DNA of 64,000 nucleotides from Bacteroidia bacterium. Lineage in GTDB: Bacteria > Bacteroidota > Ignavibacteria > SZUA-365. The notes beneath the pieces are model-generated. The model was given only the letters and a program-made list of their open reading frames with translations. It had not been told where the DNA came from and made no database searches. The translations under genes were made by a program, and so were the position numbers. Every line of letters starts with the position of its first letter. The first letter of the stretch is position 1. This document shows, piece after piece, positions 17,108 through 27,358 of the stretch. Location: positions 387,131 through 451,130 of the forward strand of contig JAOSJT010000001.1 in assembly GCA_027493955.1 (NCBI GenBank), written 5' to 3'.

Positions 17108-17261
17108 TGCGAGAATCCAGCGACGTCTCACGATGAGCATCGTGCACGGGACTAGGCCTGGGTAGCTGATTGTTAGAAAACGTTACTCTCGCTGTGCTGC
17201 CGCTAATCGTCAGAATTTCGTTATCCTATGCTGACGATAGTCAAGGAGACTGTTTCAGTAG

Positions 17262-17300
17262 ATACTCTTCGCGTCTTTGCGCCTTTGCGTTCATTCCCCT
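17262..17300. repeat. Low-complexity cgtctttgcgcctttgcg repeat
   Basis: It shares cgcctttgcg and the following ttcattccc-like end with the block at 11456-11500. It lies in the 230-nt gap between convergent genes, where nothing else is seen. Confidence 0.5.
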
Positions 17301-17337
17301 CTCTACACCGCGCGATCTGGAAAATTCCGTGGCGATG

Positions 17338-18027
17338 TCAACCGCGTCGAATATCTGTGCCGATGAATACATAGCGTCCCTCGCCGAGTGGGTGAAGATG
17401 CCAGAGGGGGTTCAACGTACCACCGCCGGCTGCAATCACGGGCATACGGCGGGGTTGCATGCTGATTGCGTTTCCCGACCGCTGCAGTGTTTCCAGGAGA
17501 AATTCCCTGTCCGCGGCTTCGATGAGATAACCGCGGAGATTTCTGCGTTTCAGTTCCGACGGCAATGCGGCGAGGAGGGCGGCGGTGTCGATATCCGCCG
17601 AGAGAATATTGAGATGTGCGTCGATCACCAGAATCAGCGGGCGGGCATCGAGGCGACGGGCGGCGCGCAGGAGTTGCTCCGCGGCTGCGTCCGCGACCTC
17701 TGCAGCTTCTTCGCAATGCATTTCCTGTGCAAGGGTCTGTAATTCGGCCTCGTTGCTGTCCCGATCCAGCGCGCGCGAGAGGCGTTGCAGCGCCAGCGCG
17801 ACGACACCGCTGCTCCACAAGGCGAGCAGACCGGCAAGACCTATCAGACCCAGCACGGCGGGGAGGAGGATGAGCGGACTGCGGACGCGATACAGCCGCA
17901 AGCCGTCAGCGAACAGATAGTCGAGCAAGACCAGTCCCGCGATAAAGCACAGCAGCAGCACGAGCAGATGCGAGAGAAATACTCTGTGAAACAGCGCGGG
18001 CGCCTTGCGTCGGGGTGCGGTGCTCAT
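17338..18027 (-). CDS. Membrane protein with PAS-like sensor domain in K+ operon
   Basis: A 229-residue protein: two membrane helices near residues 18-38 and 50-75, a linker helix (QRLSRALDRDSNEAELQTLAQE), and a C-terminal domain (about residues 127-229) starting LILVIDAHLNILSADID and continuing LIEAADREFLLETLQRSG, with a closing GRYVFIGTDI strand. The layout is that of the sensor half of a PhoR-like kinase without any kinase domain. Its start overlaps the TrkA stop (ATGA), so it is the third gene of the Trk/Ktr operon and may regulate or report K+ uptake. No family was recognised with certainty. Confidence 0.65.
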   Translation of the reverse strand: MSTAPRRKAPALFHRVFLSHLLVLLLCFIAGLVLLDYLFADGLRLYRVRSPLILLPAVLGLIGLAGLLALWSSGVVALALQRLSRALDRDSNEAELQTLAQEMHCEEAAEVADAAAEQLLRAARRLDARPLILVIDAHLNILSADIDTAALLAALPSELKRRNLRGYLIEAADREFLLETLQRSGNAISMQPRRMPVIAAGGGTLNPLWHLHPLGEGRYVFIGTDIRRG

Positions 18028-18704
18028 GCGTCGGCCAGCTTTCGGACCACTCCCTGTTCGCCCATCAGGATGAGGATGTCGTTTTCCTCTATCACTGTCT
18101 CGGGCATCGGAACACCGATGATCTGCTCGGCAAGTCCGCCCTTCAGTATGGAGGTCGTCGTGCGCTTAATGGTGATGAGATTGACTCCGTATGTACGGCG
18201 CAGTTCGAGGTCTTTGAGCGTCTTGCCGATCATGAAACGCGGAGCCCGAAGCTGCACGATACTGTACTCGTCCGTGAGGGGAATGGCGTCGAGTACGCTC
18301 GGGTTGACCATTGTGACGGCCAGGCGCTCCGCCAGATCCACATCCGGTGATACCACCTGATGCACGCCGACACTGCGGAAAATACGCGCATGGATGGGGG
18401 AAGTCGATTTCACGATGATATGCTTGCAGCCAAATTCCTGCAGGAGCACGCAGGTCAGCAGGGCGTTCTCGAAGTCCTCGCCGATGGAAACAATCACCGC
18501 ATCGAGATCTTCGAGTCCCTGATTGCGCAACGTTTTTTCATCGGTGCTGTCCAGGCGCACCGCGTACGCCACCTCGTCCTTGATCTCTTCGATCTTGGAC
18601 ATGGTGTTGTCGATGGCGATGACTTCCGCGCCCTTGCGCGTGAGCGCGCGGGCGATGTTTTGTCCGAAATAGCCGAGTCCGATAACGGCGAAACGTTTCA
18701 CCAT
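18024..18704 (-). CDS. ktrA: TrkA/KtrA-type K+ channel regulatory subunit
   Basis: A 226-residue cytosolic protein with an N-terminal RCK_N Rossmann domain (FAVIGLGYFGQNIARAL, acid at the end of strand 2 in EVIAIDN) and a C-terminal RCK_C domain (about residues 140-220, FMIGKTLKDLELRRTYGVNLITI). Such rings bind nucleotides and gate the TrkH/KtrB channel. The single-RCK length fits KtrA more than the double-RCK E. coli TrkA. It lies 12 nt after the trkH-like gene on the same strand. Confidence 0.93.
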   Translation of the reverse strand: MVKRFAVIGLGYFGQNIARALTRKGAEVIAIDNTMSKIEEIKDEVAYAVRLDSTDEKTLRNQGLEDLDAVIVSIGEDFENALLTCVLLQEFGCKHIIVKSTSPIHARIFRSVGVHQVVSPDVDLAERLAVTMVNPSVLDAIPLTDEYSIVQLRAPRFMIGKTLKDLELRRTYGVNLITIKRTTTSILKGGLAEQIIGVPMPETVIEENDILILMGEQGVVRKLADA

Positions 18705-18716
18705 GGAAAAATCCTC

Positions 18717-20492
18717 TTATCCGACTATGACATGTTCCGTCGGATAGTCATATCTGTTGAGAGGTGCGGCCGTGCTCACTGACTGCATAAACGTGAGCAC
18801 GCCCACGCGTCCGATGAGCATGGTCAAAATAAGGACAATTTTACTGCCGTCAGACAGCTCCGCGGTGATTCCGCGCGACAACCCGACGGTGGCCATGGCG
18901 GAGACGGTTTCGAACAGTAAATCAATCAACGGTGCCGTCTCGAATGCGCTCAACGCCAGTGTCGCCACGAATACGAGCACCATCCCGAAGAGCAGCGCCG
19001 CGTGCGCCCGGTCAATCACGGCGGCGGCGATGCTTCGCGACCCGATCTCGATGGAAGTCCGTCCCCGCAAATGCTGCAAAGCGTGCATCAGCACCACGGC
19101 GGCGGTAGTCGTCTTGATCCCTCCTCCTGTGGACGCGGGTGAGGCCCCGATGAACATCAACAGCACCATCACGAGCGTCCCCGGCACCGTGACAGCGGCG
19201 ATGTCGATGGTGTTAAATCCCGCGGTTCGCGTGGTGATGGACTGAAACATCGCCGCCATGCCACGTTCCCACCAGGAGAGGCCGCGGAGCGCGGCGGTCT
19301 GTTCGGAAAGGAGCAGCAGCACCGCACCCCCGGAGATCAGCAACGCGCTGCTGACGAGCACGATGCGCGAGTGCGCGGTGAGCCGAGCACGCTTTGCCGG
19401 TGTGCTTCTTCGGCCGGGCAGCAGGGAGAACACGTTGACGATAGTGATGAATCCCAGACCTCCCAATACGATAAGCCCGGCGATACTGATGTTGACCGCC
19501 GGATTCATGGCCACACCCGCATGCCCCAGTCCGTCGCTGAACAACGAGAAGCCCGCGTTACAGAACGCGGATACGGAATGGAATAGTGAACTGAACACCC
19601 TCTCCTCCACCGACGAAAAACTGCCGGCAGGCCAGGAGAAATACAGAAACAAGGCTCCCAGCGCCTCGATGATAAAGGTCACGGTCATGATGTTTTTGAG
19701 GGTGTGCCGGACCTCTCCGAGATGCTCGCGGCTCAGCATATCCTGCAATAATACCCGTTCCCGCACGCCTAACTTCCCGGCGAACAGCGCAAAGAAGGTC
19801 GTGAATGTCATCAAGCCCAGTCCTCCGATCTGTATGAGCACCAGGATGATGAGCTTTCCCGTGAAGGTGAATGCCGTTGCGGTGTCAACCACAATCAGAC
19901 CGGTGACGCACACGGCGCTCGTGGACGTGAACAGCGCATCCACGACGCCGATGCCGTTGGTGCTGGCTTTGGGGAGCAGCAGCCCCAGTGTGCCGAGCAG
20001 TATGACGAGAACGAAACTGGCGAGAAACACGCGTGACGGATGCAGGCGCAGGCTGCCGATCCGCCGACTGAAACGTACCGTGGTGAACAGCATTTCCAGA
20101 ACGATGGCTACCTGGGCGGTCACGATCGTGACCGAAAACAGCCTGCTTCGTGCGGCAAGTCCCTCGCCCTGAAGCAGCACGGTGAACAACAGCGCCACAG
20201 AAGCAAGAAGCACGACACCGGTCAACAAGTACTCGAGCCGACGCTCCCGCAGGAGGGCGCTCCTGTCCGGTACCGCATACAATTTGACTGCCTGGACAGC
20301 GATAAAACAGATGAGCGCTACGAGATCGATCCAGTGCAGTACCGAGCGCACCCATGCCCCGGCATAAAAACCGTATTCGATGAGAATCGAAGCGGACGCC
20401 GCGACGAACACCGCAATGAGAATGGCATTGCTCACCCGGCGTATTGACGGGTAGTGTTCGGATGAGGGGGCGATGCTGCTCGTGGGTGGCAT
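18717..20492 (-). CDS. ktrB: TrkH/KtrB-type K+ transporter
   Basis: A 591-residue membrane protein. All four selectivity-filter repeats are visible: TSAVCVTGLIVVDT, SAFCNAGFSLF, ITTRTAGFNTID and SAMATVGLSRG, each with the filter glycine. Compared with KtrB (about 450 residues) it carries an extra N-terminal membrane part of roughly 150 residues with about four helices. It forms the K+ pathway with the downstream RCK protein and is followed by a PAS-like membrane protein. Start taken at the first ATG with a modest AGGA upstream. Confidence 0.93.
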   Translation of the reverse strand: MPPTSSIAPSSEHYPSIRRVSNAILIAVFVAASASILIEYGFYAGAWVRSVLHWIDLVALICFIAVQAVKLYAVPDRSALLRERRLEYLLTGVVLLASVALLFTVLLQGEGLAARSRLFSVTIVTAQVAIVLEMLFTTVRFSRRIGSLRLHPSRVFLASFVLVILLGTLGLLLPKASTNGIGVVDALFTSTSAVCVTGLIVVDTATAFTFTGKLIILVLIQIGGLGLMTFTTFFALFAGKLGVRERVLLQDMLSREHLGEVRHTLKNIMTVTFIIEALGALFLYFSWPAGSFSSVEERVFSSLFHSVSAFCNAGFSLFSDGLGHAGVAMNPAVNISIAGLIVLGGLGFITIVNVFSLLPGRRSTPAKRARLTAHSRIVLVSSALLISGGAVLLLLSEQTAALRGLSWWERGMAAMFQSITTRTAGFNTIDIAAVTVPGTLVMVLLMFIGASPASTGGGIKTTTAAVVLMHALQHLRGRTSIEIGSRSIAAAVIDRAHAALLFGMVLVFVATLALSAFETAPLIDLLFETVSAMATVGLSRGITAELSDGSKIVLILTMLIGRVGVLTFMQSVSTAAPLNRYDYPTEHVIVG

Positions 20493-20603
20493 GGGTATCC
20501 TGAAGCGGAAAAAGTAGCATTCTTCCGACTTCCGTACAAACGCGGGCCGAGCGAGGCACAGGTACCTCAGGCGCGGGACGGAGCGGGACTTCCGTACGGC
20601 GCT

Positions 20604-20645
20604 CCCTTCGGCTTCGCTCAGGGACCGCTTCGGCTTCGCTCAAGC
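20604..20645. repeat. Dispersed hairpin repeats, copies B and C (core TTCGGCTTCGCTCA)
   Basis: Two copies of the core sit head to tail. Copy B has flanks tccc/ggga; copy C has gc[tt]/[aa]gc. Both keep complementary flanks although the bases differ from copy A at 11601-11628, which indicates selection on the hairpin. The rest of 20493-20870 shows no gene. Confidence 0.6.
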
Positions 20646-20881
20646 ACCGCTCGTTGGGAGGCCGGCGTGTACGGTGATCACCGGTACACATCTCTCGAAA
20701 CCCTGTGCAGGATGGATCTTCTGCGACAGTGAATCCGGCGCGCGATGCGGTTGCCGTGGTGAGAGGATATTGGACAATTCTCACAAAATTCCCCAAACGA
20801 GTGGTGTAGCCGGGAAGCGGAAAGGACCTCATTATCGCTCCGGAGGCCCCGATTTGATTTCCCCCCCATGCTTCGTAATTT

Positions 20882-20887
20882 TATAAT
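20882..20887 (+). promoter_or_regulatory. TATAAT box before phosphohexomutase gene
   Basis: A perfect TATAAT at 20882-20887. No -35 box at standard spacing is clear. A transcript start near 20894 would make the first ATG (20897) leaderless and favours the second (20927). Confidence 0.4.
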
Positions 20888-20926
20888 CTTGAGATTATGA
20901 CGCATTCACAGGACAGCAACTATCGC

Positions 20927-22303
20927 ATGAGCAAGCTCATCGCCAGCATTTCAGGGATACGGGGCATCGTGGGTGCGTCGCTGACGCCGCAGACTGTACT
21001 GACCTACGTCCCCGCCTTCGGACGCTGGTGCGGGGGAGGTCCCGTCGTCATCGGCTTCGACGGCAGGCCTTCCGGACGCATGTTGATGGACGCGGTGCGC
21101 TCCACGCTTCAGGCAAGCGGTGTGGATGTTATCGATGTCGGCATGGTTCCCACACCCACCGTGCAGCTCATGGTCGAGCACTCCGGGTCACGCGGAGGCA
21201 TCGTCGTCACTGCAAGCCACAATCCCGGAGAGTGGAACGGACTGAAATTTCTCAATGCCGACGGCGTGTTTCTCGATGCCGAAGAGAATGCCGCTTTCTT
21301 CGCTCTGGCCGCCGGGGGGGACGCACGCTATGCGGCGTATGATCGTCTTGGCGCGCTGCAGCAGGTGACGGATGCCGTTGAGCGGCATATCGCCCGCGTG
21401 CTGGCATGTCCGCTGCTCGACACAGGCGCAATACGCAAGCGCGCCCTGCGCGTCGTCGTGGACGCGGTCAATGCCTCCGGGAGCGTTGCCATTCCGGCGT
21501 TGCTCGAAGCGCTCGGTTGCGCCGTCATTCCGCTGGCCTGCGACGGCAGCGGTGTGTTCCCGCATACGCCCGAGCCGCTGCCCGAAAATCTCGGCTCGCT
21601 GGGAGCAGCAGTACGGAGTCACGGTGCGGATATCGGCATAGCGGTGGATCCCGATGCGGATCGCATTGTGGTATTCGATGAGCGCGGCGAACCGTTCGGC
21701 GAGGAGTATTCCATCGCCACTGCCGTGCATGCGGTGCTGTCGCGCATCCCCGATCCCGCACAGGCCAGCGTCGCGGTGAACCTATCCACCACACGCGCCG
21801 TGGACGAGGTCGCGCGACGCTTCGGCGCAACCGTGCACCGCGCGCCCGTGGGTGAAATCAACGTCGTCAAAAAAATGAAAGAAACCCGTGCCGTCGTCGG
21901 CGGAGAGGGCAGCGGGGGAGTGATACTGCCGCAGGTACACGCCGGACGCGACTCGCTCGTCGGTGCGGCGCTGCTGCTGCAGGCGCTGGCCGATCACGGC
22001 GGCAGCGCTTCGGATTTCCGGGCGTCGCTACCCGACTGGGTTATCCGCAAACACAAATACGCTGCGGAAGGCATAGACGCCACAGCCGCGCTTGGGAGGG
22101 CCGCGGAGGCGTTCGCAACCCAACGCATAGACACGCGCGACGGCGTCCGCATTGACTTTCCGGAAGGGTGGGTACACCTACGCACATCCAACACCGAACC
22201 CATCATGCGCGTGATCGCAGAGGGACGCAGCGCCGCGGAGGCGGATGCGCTTGCCGAACGCGTCGCCGCGGTGGCCTTTGCCGACACCGCCCATGAAGTA
22301 TAA
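20927..22303 (+). CDS. Phosphoglucosamine/phosphomannomutase family enzyme (GlmM-like)
   Basis: A roughly 458-residue alpha-D-phosphohexomutase: SISGIRGIVG at the start, the phosphoserine loop TASHNP near residue 97, the magnesium loop DPDADR near 245, the sugar-binding GEGSGGV near 325, and the phosphate-binding RTSNTEPIMR near 420. It interconverts hexose 1- and 6-phosphates; glucosamine (cell-wall precursor) is likely but mannose or glucose cannot be excluded. An upstream ATG at 20897 adds ten residues, but the family start (SKLIASISGIRG) and the TATAAT position favour 20927. It heads a run with eno and glycerate kinase. Confidence 0.85.
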   Translation: MSKLIASISGIRGIVGASLTPQTVLTYVPAFGRWCGGGPVVIGFDGRPSGRMLMDAVRSTLQASGVDVIDVGMVPTPTVQLMVEHSGSRGGIVVTASHNPGEWNGLKFLNADGVFLDAEENAAFFALAAGGDARYAAYDRLGALQQVTDAVERHIARVLACPLLDTGAIRKRALRVVVDAVNASGSVAIPALLEALGCAVIPLACDGSGVFPHTPEPLPENLGSLGAAVRSHGADIGIAVDPDADRIVVFDERGEPFGEEYSIATAVHAVLSRIPDPAQASVAVNLSTTRAVDEVARRFGATVHRAPVGEINVVKKMKETRAVVGGEGSGGVILPQVHAGRDSLVGAALLLQALADHGGSASDFRASLPDWVIRKHKYAAEGIDATAALGRAAEAFATQRIDTRDGVRIDFPEGWVHLRTSNTEPIMRVIAEGRSAAEADALAERVAAVAFADTAHEV

Positions 22304-23641
<1,338 letters not shown>

Positions 23642-23644
23642 TTC

Positions 23645-24754
23645 GTGAACATTCTCATCGCCCCTGATTCCTTCAAGGGCTCGCTTACCGCTGTGCAGGC
23701 CGCCGGCATCATTCGCGAGGCACTACTCGCGGACGATCCGGCGGTCCGCTGTATTATGCTTCCGCAAGCCGATGGTGGAGAGGGCAGCATCGACGCGGTG
23801 TGGCGGGCCGGCGGTGGAGAGCTGATTACGGAACAGCTTCCCGATCTCGTTGGCGAACCCCGGCCGGTTCAATGGTTGCTTCGTGACGACGGCAGCGCGT
23901 TGATCGAAGCCGCCACCGCTATCGGCTGGCAACTTCCCGAGGGTGTTGCGCGCGAACCGCGCCGCTTCAGCACTGCGTCCTTCGGTCTGCTGCTGCGCGC
24001 GGCGGCGGAGCGCGCGGTACGCATCGATGCCGCTATCGGGGGCAGCGCCACGAGCGACTGTGGTATGGGTTTCGCCGAAGCGCTTGGAGCACGCTTCCGC
24101 ACAGCAACGGGGGCGGATGCGGACATACCGTCTCGTCTCGCCGGGCTTCGGCGTATCGAGTACAGCATGCCCGATCTCCCACCGGTGCGCGCGCTCGCGG
24201 ATGTACGCAATCCGTTGTTGGGACCGGATGGCGCTGTGCGCGTGTATGGTCCGCAAAAAGGCATCCCCTCTGAAGATCTCGCGGAGTGGGACGCCGCTTT
24301 CGAGCACTGTGCCGCCGTTGTGCGGCGTGACGTACGTGATGTTGATCCCGCGGTCGAAGGAATGGGCGCCGCCGGCGGACTGGGTTTCGCGCTTTCCGCC
24401 TTCGCCGGCGCCGGGCTTCGTAACGGCGCTGATGCTCTGCGGGCGCTGACCGGCTTCGACGAACATCTCGCCGGGGCTGATCTGGTGCTCACCGGCGAGG
24501 GGCGCATTGACGCGCAGACGTTGCAAGGCAAGGTCGTGCAGGGAATAGCGAAAATCGCTGCGGGACGCGGTGTTCCGGTCGCGGCGTTTTGCGGCGCAGT
24601 CCATGGAGATGTCTCAGTGCTTGCGGCTGCCCTGGGAGTGCAGAGCATCCTCTCTTTGTCCGTGCCGGGTGAGGACACTGCGCTTGTGATGACGGAGGCG
24701 GAGCATCGTTTGTACACGGCGGTACGCAATTTCATGCGCACGCTTCGCGGGTAA
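23645..24754 (+). CDS. Glycerate kinase (GarK/GlxK family)
   Basis: A 369-residue kinase starting with the family signature ILIAPDSFKGSLTAVQAA, followed by LPQADGGEGSIDAVW, AAIGGSATSDCGMGFAEALG, and LTGEGRIDAQTLQGKV near residue 280. Members phosphorylate D-glycerate, usually to 2-phosphoglycerate. The start is GTG at 23645, three bases after the eno stop, because the signature begins immediately. The coupling to eno fits entry of glycerate into lower glycolysis. Confidence 0.92.
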   Translation: MNILIAPDSFKGSLTAVQAAGIIREALLADDPAVRCIMLPQADGGEGSIDAVWRAGGGELITEQLPDLVGEPRPVQWLLRDDGSALIEAATAIGWQLPEGVAREPRRFSTASFGLLLRAAAERAVRIDAAIGGSATSDCGMGFAEALGARFRTATGADADIPSRLAGLRRIEYSMPDLPPVRALADVRNPLLGPDGAVRVYGPQKGIPSEDLAEWDAAFEHCAAVVRRDVRDVDPAVEGMGAAGGLGFALSAFAGAGLRNGADALRALTGFDEHLAGADLVLTGEGRIDAQTLQGKVVQGIAKIAAGRGVPVAAFCGAVHGDVSVLAAALGVQSILSLSVPGEDTALVMTEAEHRLYTAVRNFMRTLRG

Positions 24755-24823
24755 CGTTTCGGGCTTGCCGGCTTTTTCGTATTTTTTTCTTTTCTCATCG
24801 TACTACAACAACACGGGTACCTC

Positions 24824-26227
24824 ATGGCTGCGATTACTTTCGGGACGGACGGCTGGCGCGCACTGATCGCCGACGATTACACATTCAGCAATGTGCGCAA
24901 GGTCGCGCTTGCATTTGCGCGCTACTACAAAAAACACCCACGCATCGCCAACGGCGTGCTCGTCGGAGGCGACGCCCGTTTCGGTTCGCAGGATTTCGCC
25001 GCCGCCGCTGCGCAGGTCATCGCGAGTCAGGGTATCAAGGTCTGGCTGGCGGAAGCTGTTGTTTCCACGCCGATGCTTTCGCTCGGCATCATCAACAAGC
25101 AGGCCGCGGCCGGCGTCATGATCACGGCCAGCCATAATCCGCCGGCGTGGAACGGCTTCAAGATCAAAGCCGACTTCGGCGGCTCCGCACTGGTGGAGGA
25201 CATAAAGAAGGTCGAAGCTCTGGTGTCCGACATTGTGGAAAAGAATGTCGAGACGAAGCTCAAGCCCATGGATGAATTGCGCGCGGCGGGACTCATCGTT
25301 CCCATCGACCTGCACAAGCCCTACATCGCCGATCTGAAAAAGAAAATCAACCTCAAGGCCATCGCGCAATCCGGGATGAACATCGCCTACGACGTCATGT
25401 ACGGCGCGTCCTTCGGCGTCATGCGCCACCTGCTTCCCAATGTCACCTGTCTGCACGACGAGCACAACCCCGGCTTCAAGGGCGTTGCGCCGGAGCCGCT
25501 CGCCAAAAACCTGAAGGAGTTCATTCCCCTCGTCACGTCAGGCGGCTACGACATTGGCCTCGTCACCGACGGCGACGCGGACCGCTGCGGCTGCGTGGAC
25601 GAACACGGCAATTACATCAGCACACAGCTGCTCATCCCCATTCTCCTCAAGTATCTCGTCGAGCATAAAAAGCTGAAGGGCTCCGTTGTAAAAACCGTGA
25701 GTGTGACGGACATCATTCCGAAAATGTGCGAGAAGTATGGCCTCACGCTGCACGAGCGTCCCGTCGGTTTCAAGTACGTCACCGAGCTGATGATTTCCGA
25801 AAACGTGCTCATCGGCGGCGAGGAGAGCGGCGGCGTCGGTACCAGTCTGCACATCCCCGAGCGCGACGGTATCTACAACAATCTCCTGCTGTGCGAATAC
25901 CTCGCCAAGCGCAAGATGACGCTGGGGCAGGCCGTGCAGGAGATCTACGACGAGTACGGCCGCGTGTACTACGACCGCGTTGATTTTCACACCACCGAGA
26001 GCAACAAGAAGAAAATCCTCGCCGCCTGCGCAAAGGGTCTCGCCACGCTGGGCGGACTCGCGGTAAGGAGCACCGAGACCATGGACGGATACAAATTCCG
26101 TGTCGATGGCGGCTGGCTGCTGATTCGCGCCTCGGGCACCGAGCCCATTCTCCGCTTCTACGCGGAAGCCGACAGCGAGAAAAAAATGAAAACGTTGCTC
26201 AAGGCCGCGCAGTCCATCGGGAGCTGA
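24824..26227 (+). CDS. Phosphoglucomutase/phosphomannomutase
   Basis: A 467-residue phosphohexomutase, a distant paralogue of the one at 20927. Motifs: FGTDGWRALIADDYT at the start, phosphoserine loop TASHNPPAWNGFK near residue 102, magnesium loop TDGDADRCG near 246, sugar loop GGEESGGVG near 328, and phosphate-binding RASGTEPILRFY near 435. The FGTDGWR start and the size are those of the group active on glucose or mannose phosphate. No strong promoter was identified; it may read through from the eno block. Confidence 0.9.
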   Translation: MAAITFGTDGWRALIADDYTFSNVRKVALAFARYYKKHPRIANGVLVGGDARFGSQDFAAAAAQVIASQGIKVWLAEAVVSTPMLSLGIINKQAAAGVMITASHNPPAWNGFKIKADFGGSALVEDIKKVEALVSDIVEKNVETKLKPMDELRAAGLIVPIDLHKPYIADLKKKINLKAIAQSGMNIAYDVMYGASFGVMRHLLPNVTCLHDEHNPGFKGVAPEPLAKNLKEFIPLVTSGGYDIGLVTDGDADRCGCVDEHGNYISTQLLIPILLKYLVEHKKLKGSVVKTVSVTDIIPKMCEKYGLTLHERPVGFKYVTELMISENVLIGGEESGGVGTSLHIPERDGIYNNLLLCEYLAKRKMTLGQAVQEIYDEYGRVYYDRVDFHTTESNKKKILAACAKGLATLGGLAVRSTETMDGYKFRVDGGWLLIRASGTEPILRFYAEADSEKKMKTLLKAAQSIGS

Positions 26228-26242
26228 CGCGAGCTCTTTCGC

Positions 26243-27358
26243 ATGAAAGAAAAAATCAACGATGCCACGAGGGATGAAAGCCGAAGAACGCCGCTTTCAT
26301 CCCTCACCATCTCTCCGTGCGATGGCGTGCACGTCTGCAATACCCCTGCCCCGTATTGCGGACGGACGCGTGCGGCATTCCCGCGTTTAGTGCTTCTGTG
26401 CGTGCTCCTGCTTTGTCAGGCTTTGTCGTACACCGCATATGCTTCTCAAAAGGGGAACGATCCCTCCGATTCTCTCGCACTGTACCGCGCAGTCGTTTTC
26501 GCGAATCGCTATCCCGGGCTGGCGTCCGACCAGGTGAGGGAGGACAGTGGCACGGTAGACCAGATGCGGCTGTGGCTCGTTGCGGGGACGCTGTTCACCG
26601 CGAACACCGCGATCATGGTGTACTATTTCGCCACCTTCTACAACGACGACTACGCGCAGCGCGGAGCGTTTCACACCTTCGACGACTGGTACAACGCGGA
26701 CCTCAATGTGGACAAACTCGGTCATATCTGGGGCAGCCAGACCTATACGCGCCTGCTGTATCGCATCTTCCGCTGGACCGGCATGCGCGACCCCTCCGCG
26801 ATGTACTGGTCCGCGGGAGGATCCATGCTCTTTCAGCTCGAAATGGAAATCACCGACGGCCTGTACGAGAAGTGGGGCTTCAGTTGGTGGGACATGGCGG
26901 CGAATACGGTCGGAGCGGTGTGGCCGCATGTGCAGCGCATGGCGCCGGAACTCCAGTCCGTGAATCTCAAAATGAGCTACCGGCCTTCAGCTGCGGTAAA
27001 GAACGGCTGGGTGCAGCATGACTATCTCCGCGACTACGACGGATTTACCTACTGGCTTGCGCTCAGCGTCGAAGACGTCCTGCCGCAATCCCTCAAGCCG
27101 TGGTGGCCGGACTGGCTCGGCATCGCCGTCGGCTACGGGGCCAACCGGACCATGCTGGGGAAGAATGTGTTCAATTCACGGGAAGGAAAAGGACAGGGCG
27201 AGCAGGAATGGTACATCGCGCTGGATTACGATCTGCGCAAACTGCCCGGTGACGGCGCCTTCGTGCGTTTCCTGAAAGAAGAGCTGAATCTCTTTCACTT
27301 TCCTTCGCCGGCCGTGCGCATCGCGCCGGATGCGATCTGGTACGGCCTGTATTTCTGA
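26243..27358 (+). CDS. DUF2279-like exported protein
   Basis: A 371-residue protein with a hydrophobic export signal near residues 48-68 after an unusual polar start. The core (LNVDKLGHIWGSQTYTRLLYRIFRWTGM, GFSWWDMAANTVGAVW) matches the 'DKxGH' and 'DxxANxxGa' pattern of the DUF2279/YfiM group, whose members sit at the envelope and have no firm function. The N-terminal 45 residues include cysteines and may not be translated, but no better in-frame start is seen. It lies 15 nt after the phosphohexomutase gene. The next gene is convergent with no gap. Confidence 0.7.
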   Translation: MKEKINDATRDESRRTPLSSLTISPCDGVHVCNTPAPYCGRTRAAFPRLVLLCVLLLCQALSYTAYASQKGNDPSDSLALYRAVVFANRYPGLASDQVREDSGTVDQMRLWLVAGTLFTANTAIMVYYFATFYNDDYAQRGAFHTFDDWYNADLNVDKLGHIWGSQTYTRLLYRIFRWTGMRDPSAMYWSAGGSMLFQLEMEITDGLYEKWGFSWWDMAANTVGAVWPHVQRMAPELQSVNLKMSYRPSAAVKNGWVQHDYLRDYDGFTYWLALSVEDVLPQSLKPWWPDWLGIAVGYGANRTMLGKNVFNSREGKGQGEQEWYIALDYDLRKLPGDGAFVRFLKEELNLFHFPSPAVRIAPDAIWYGLYF

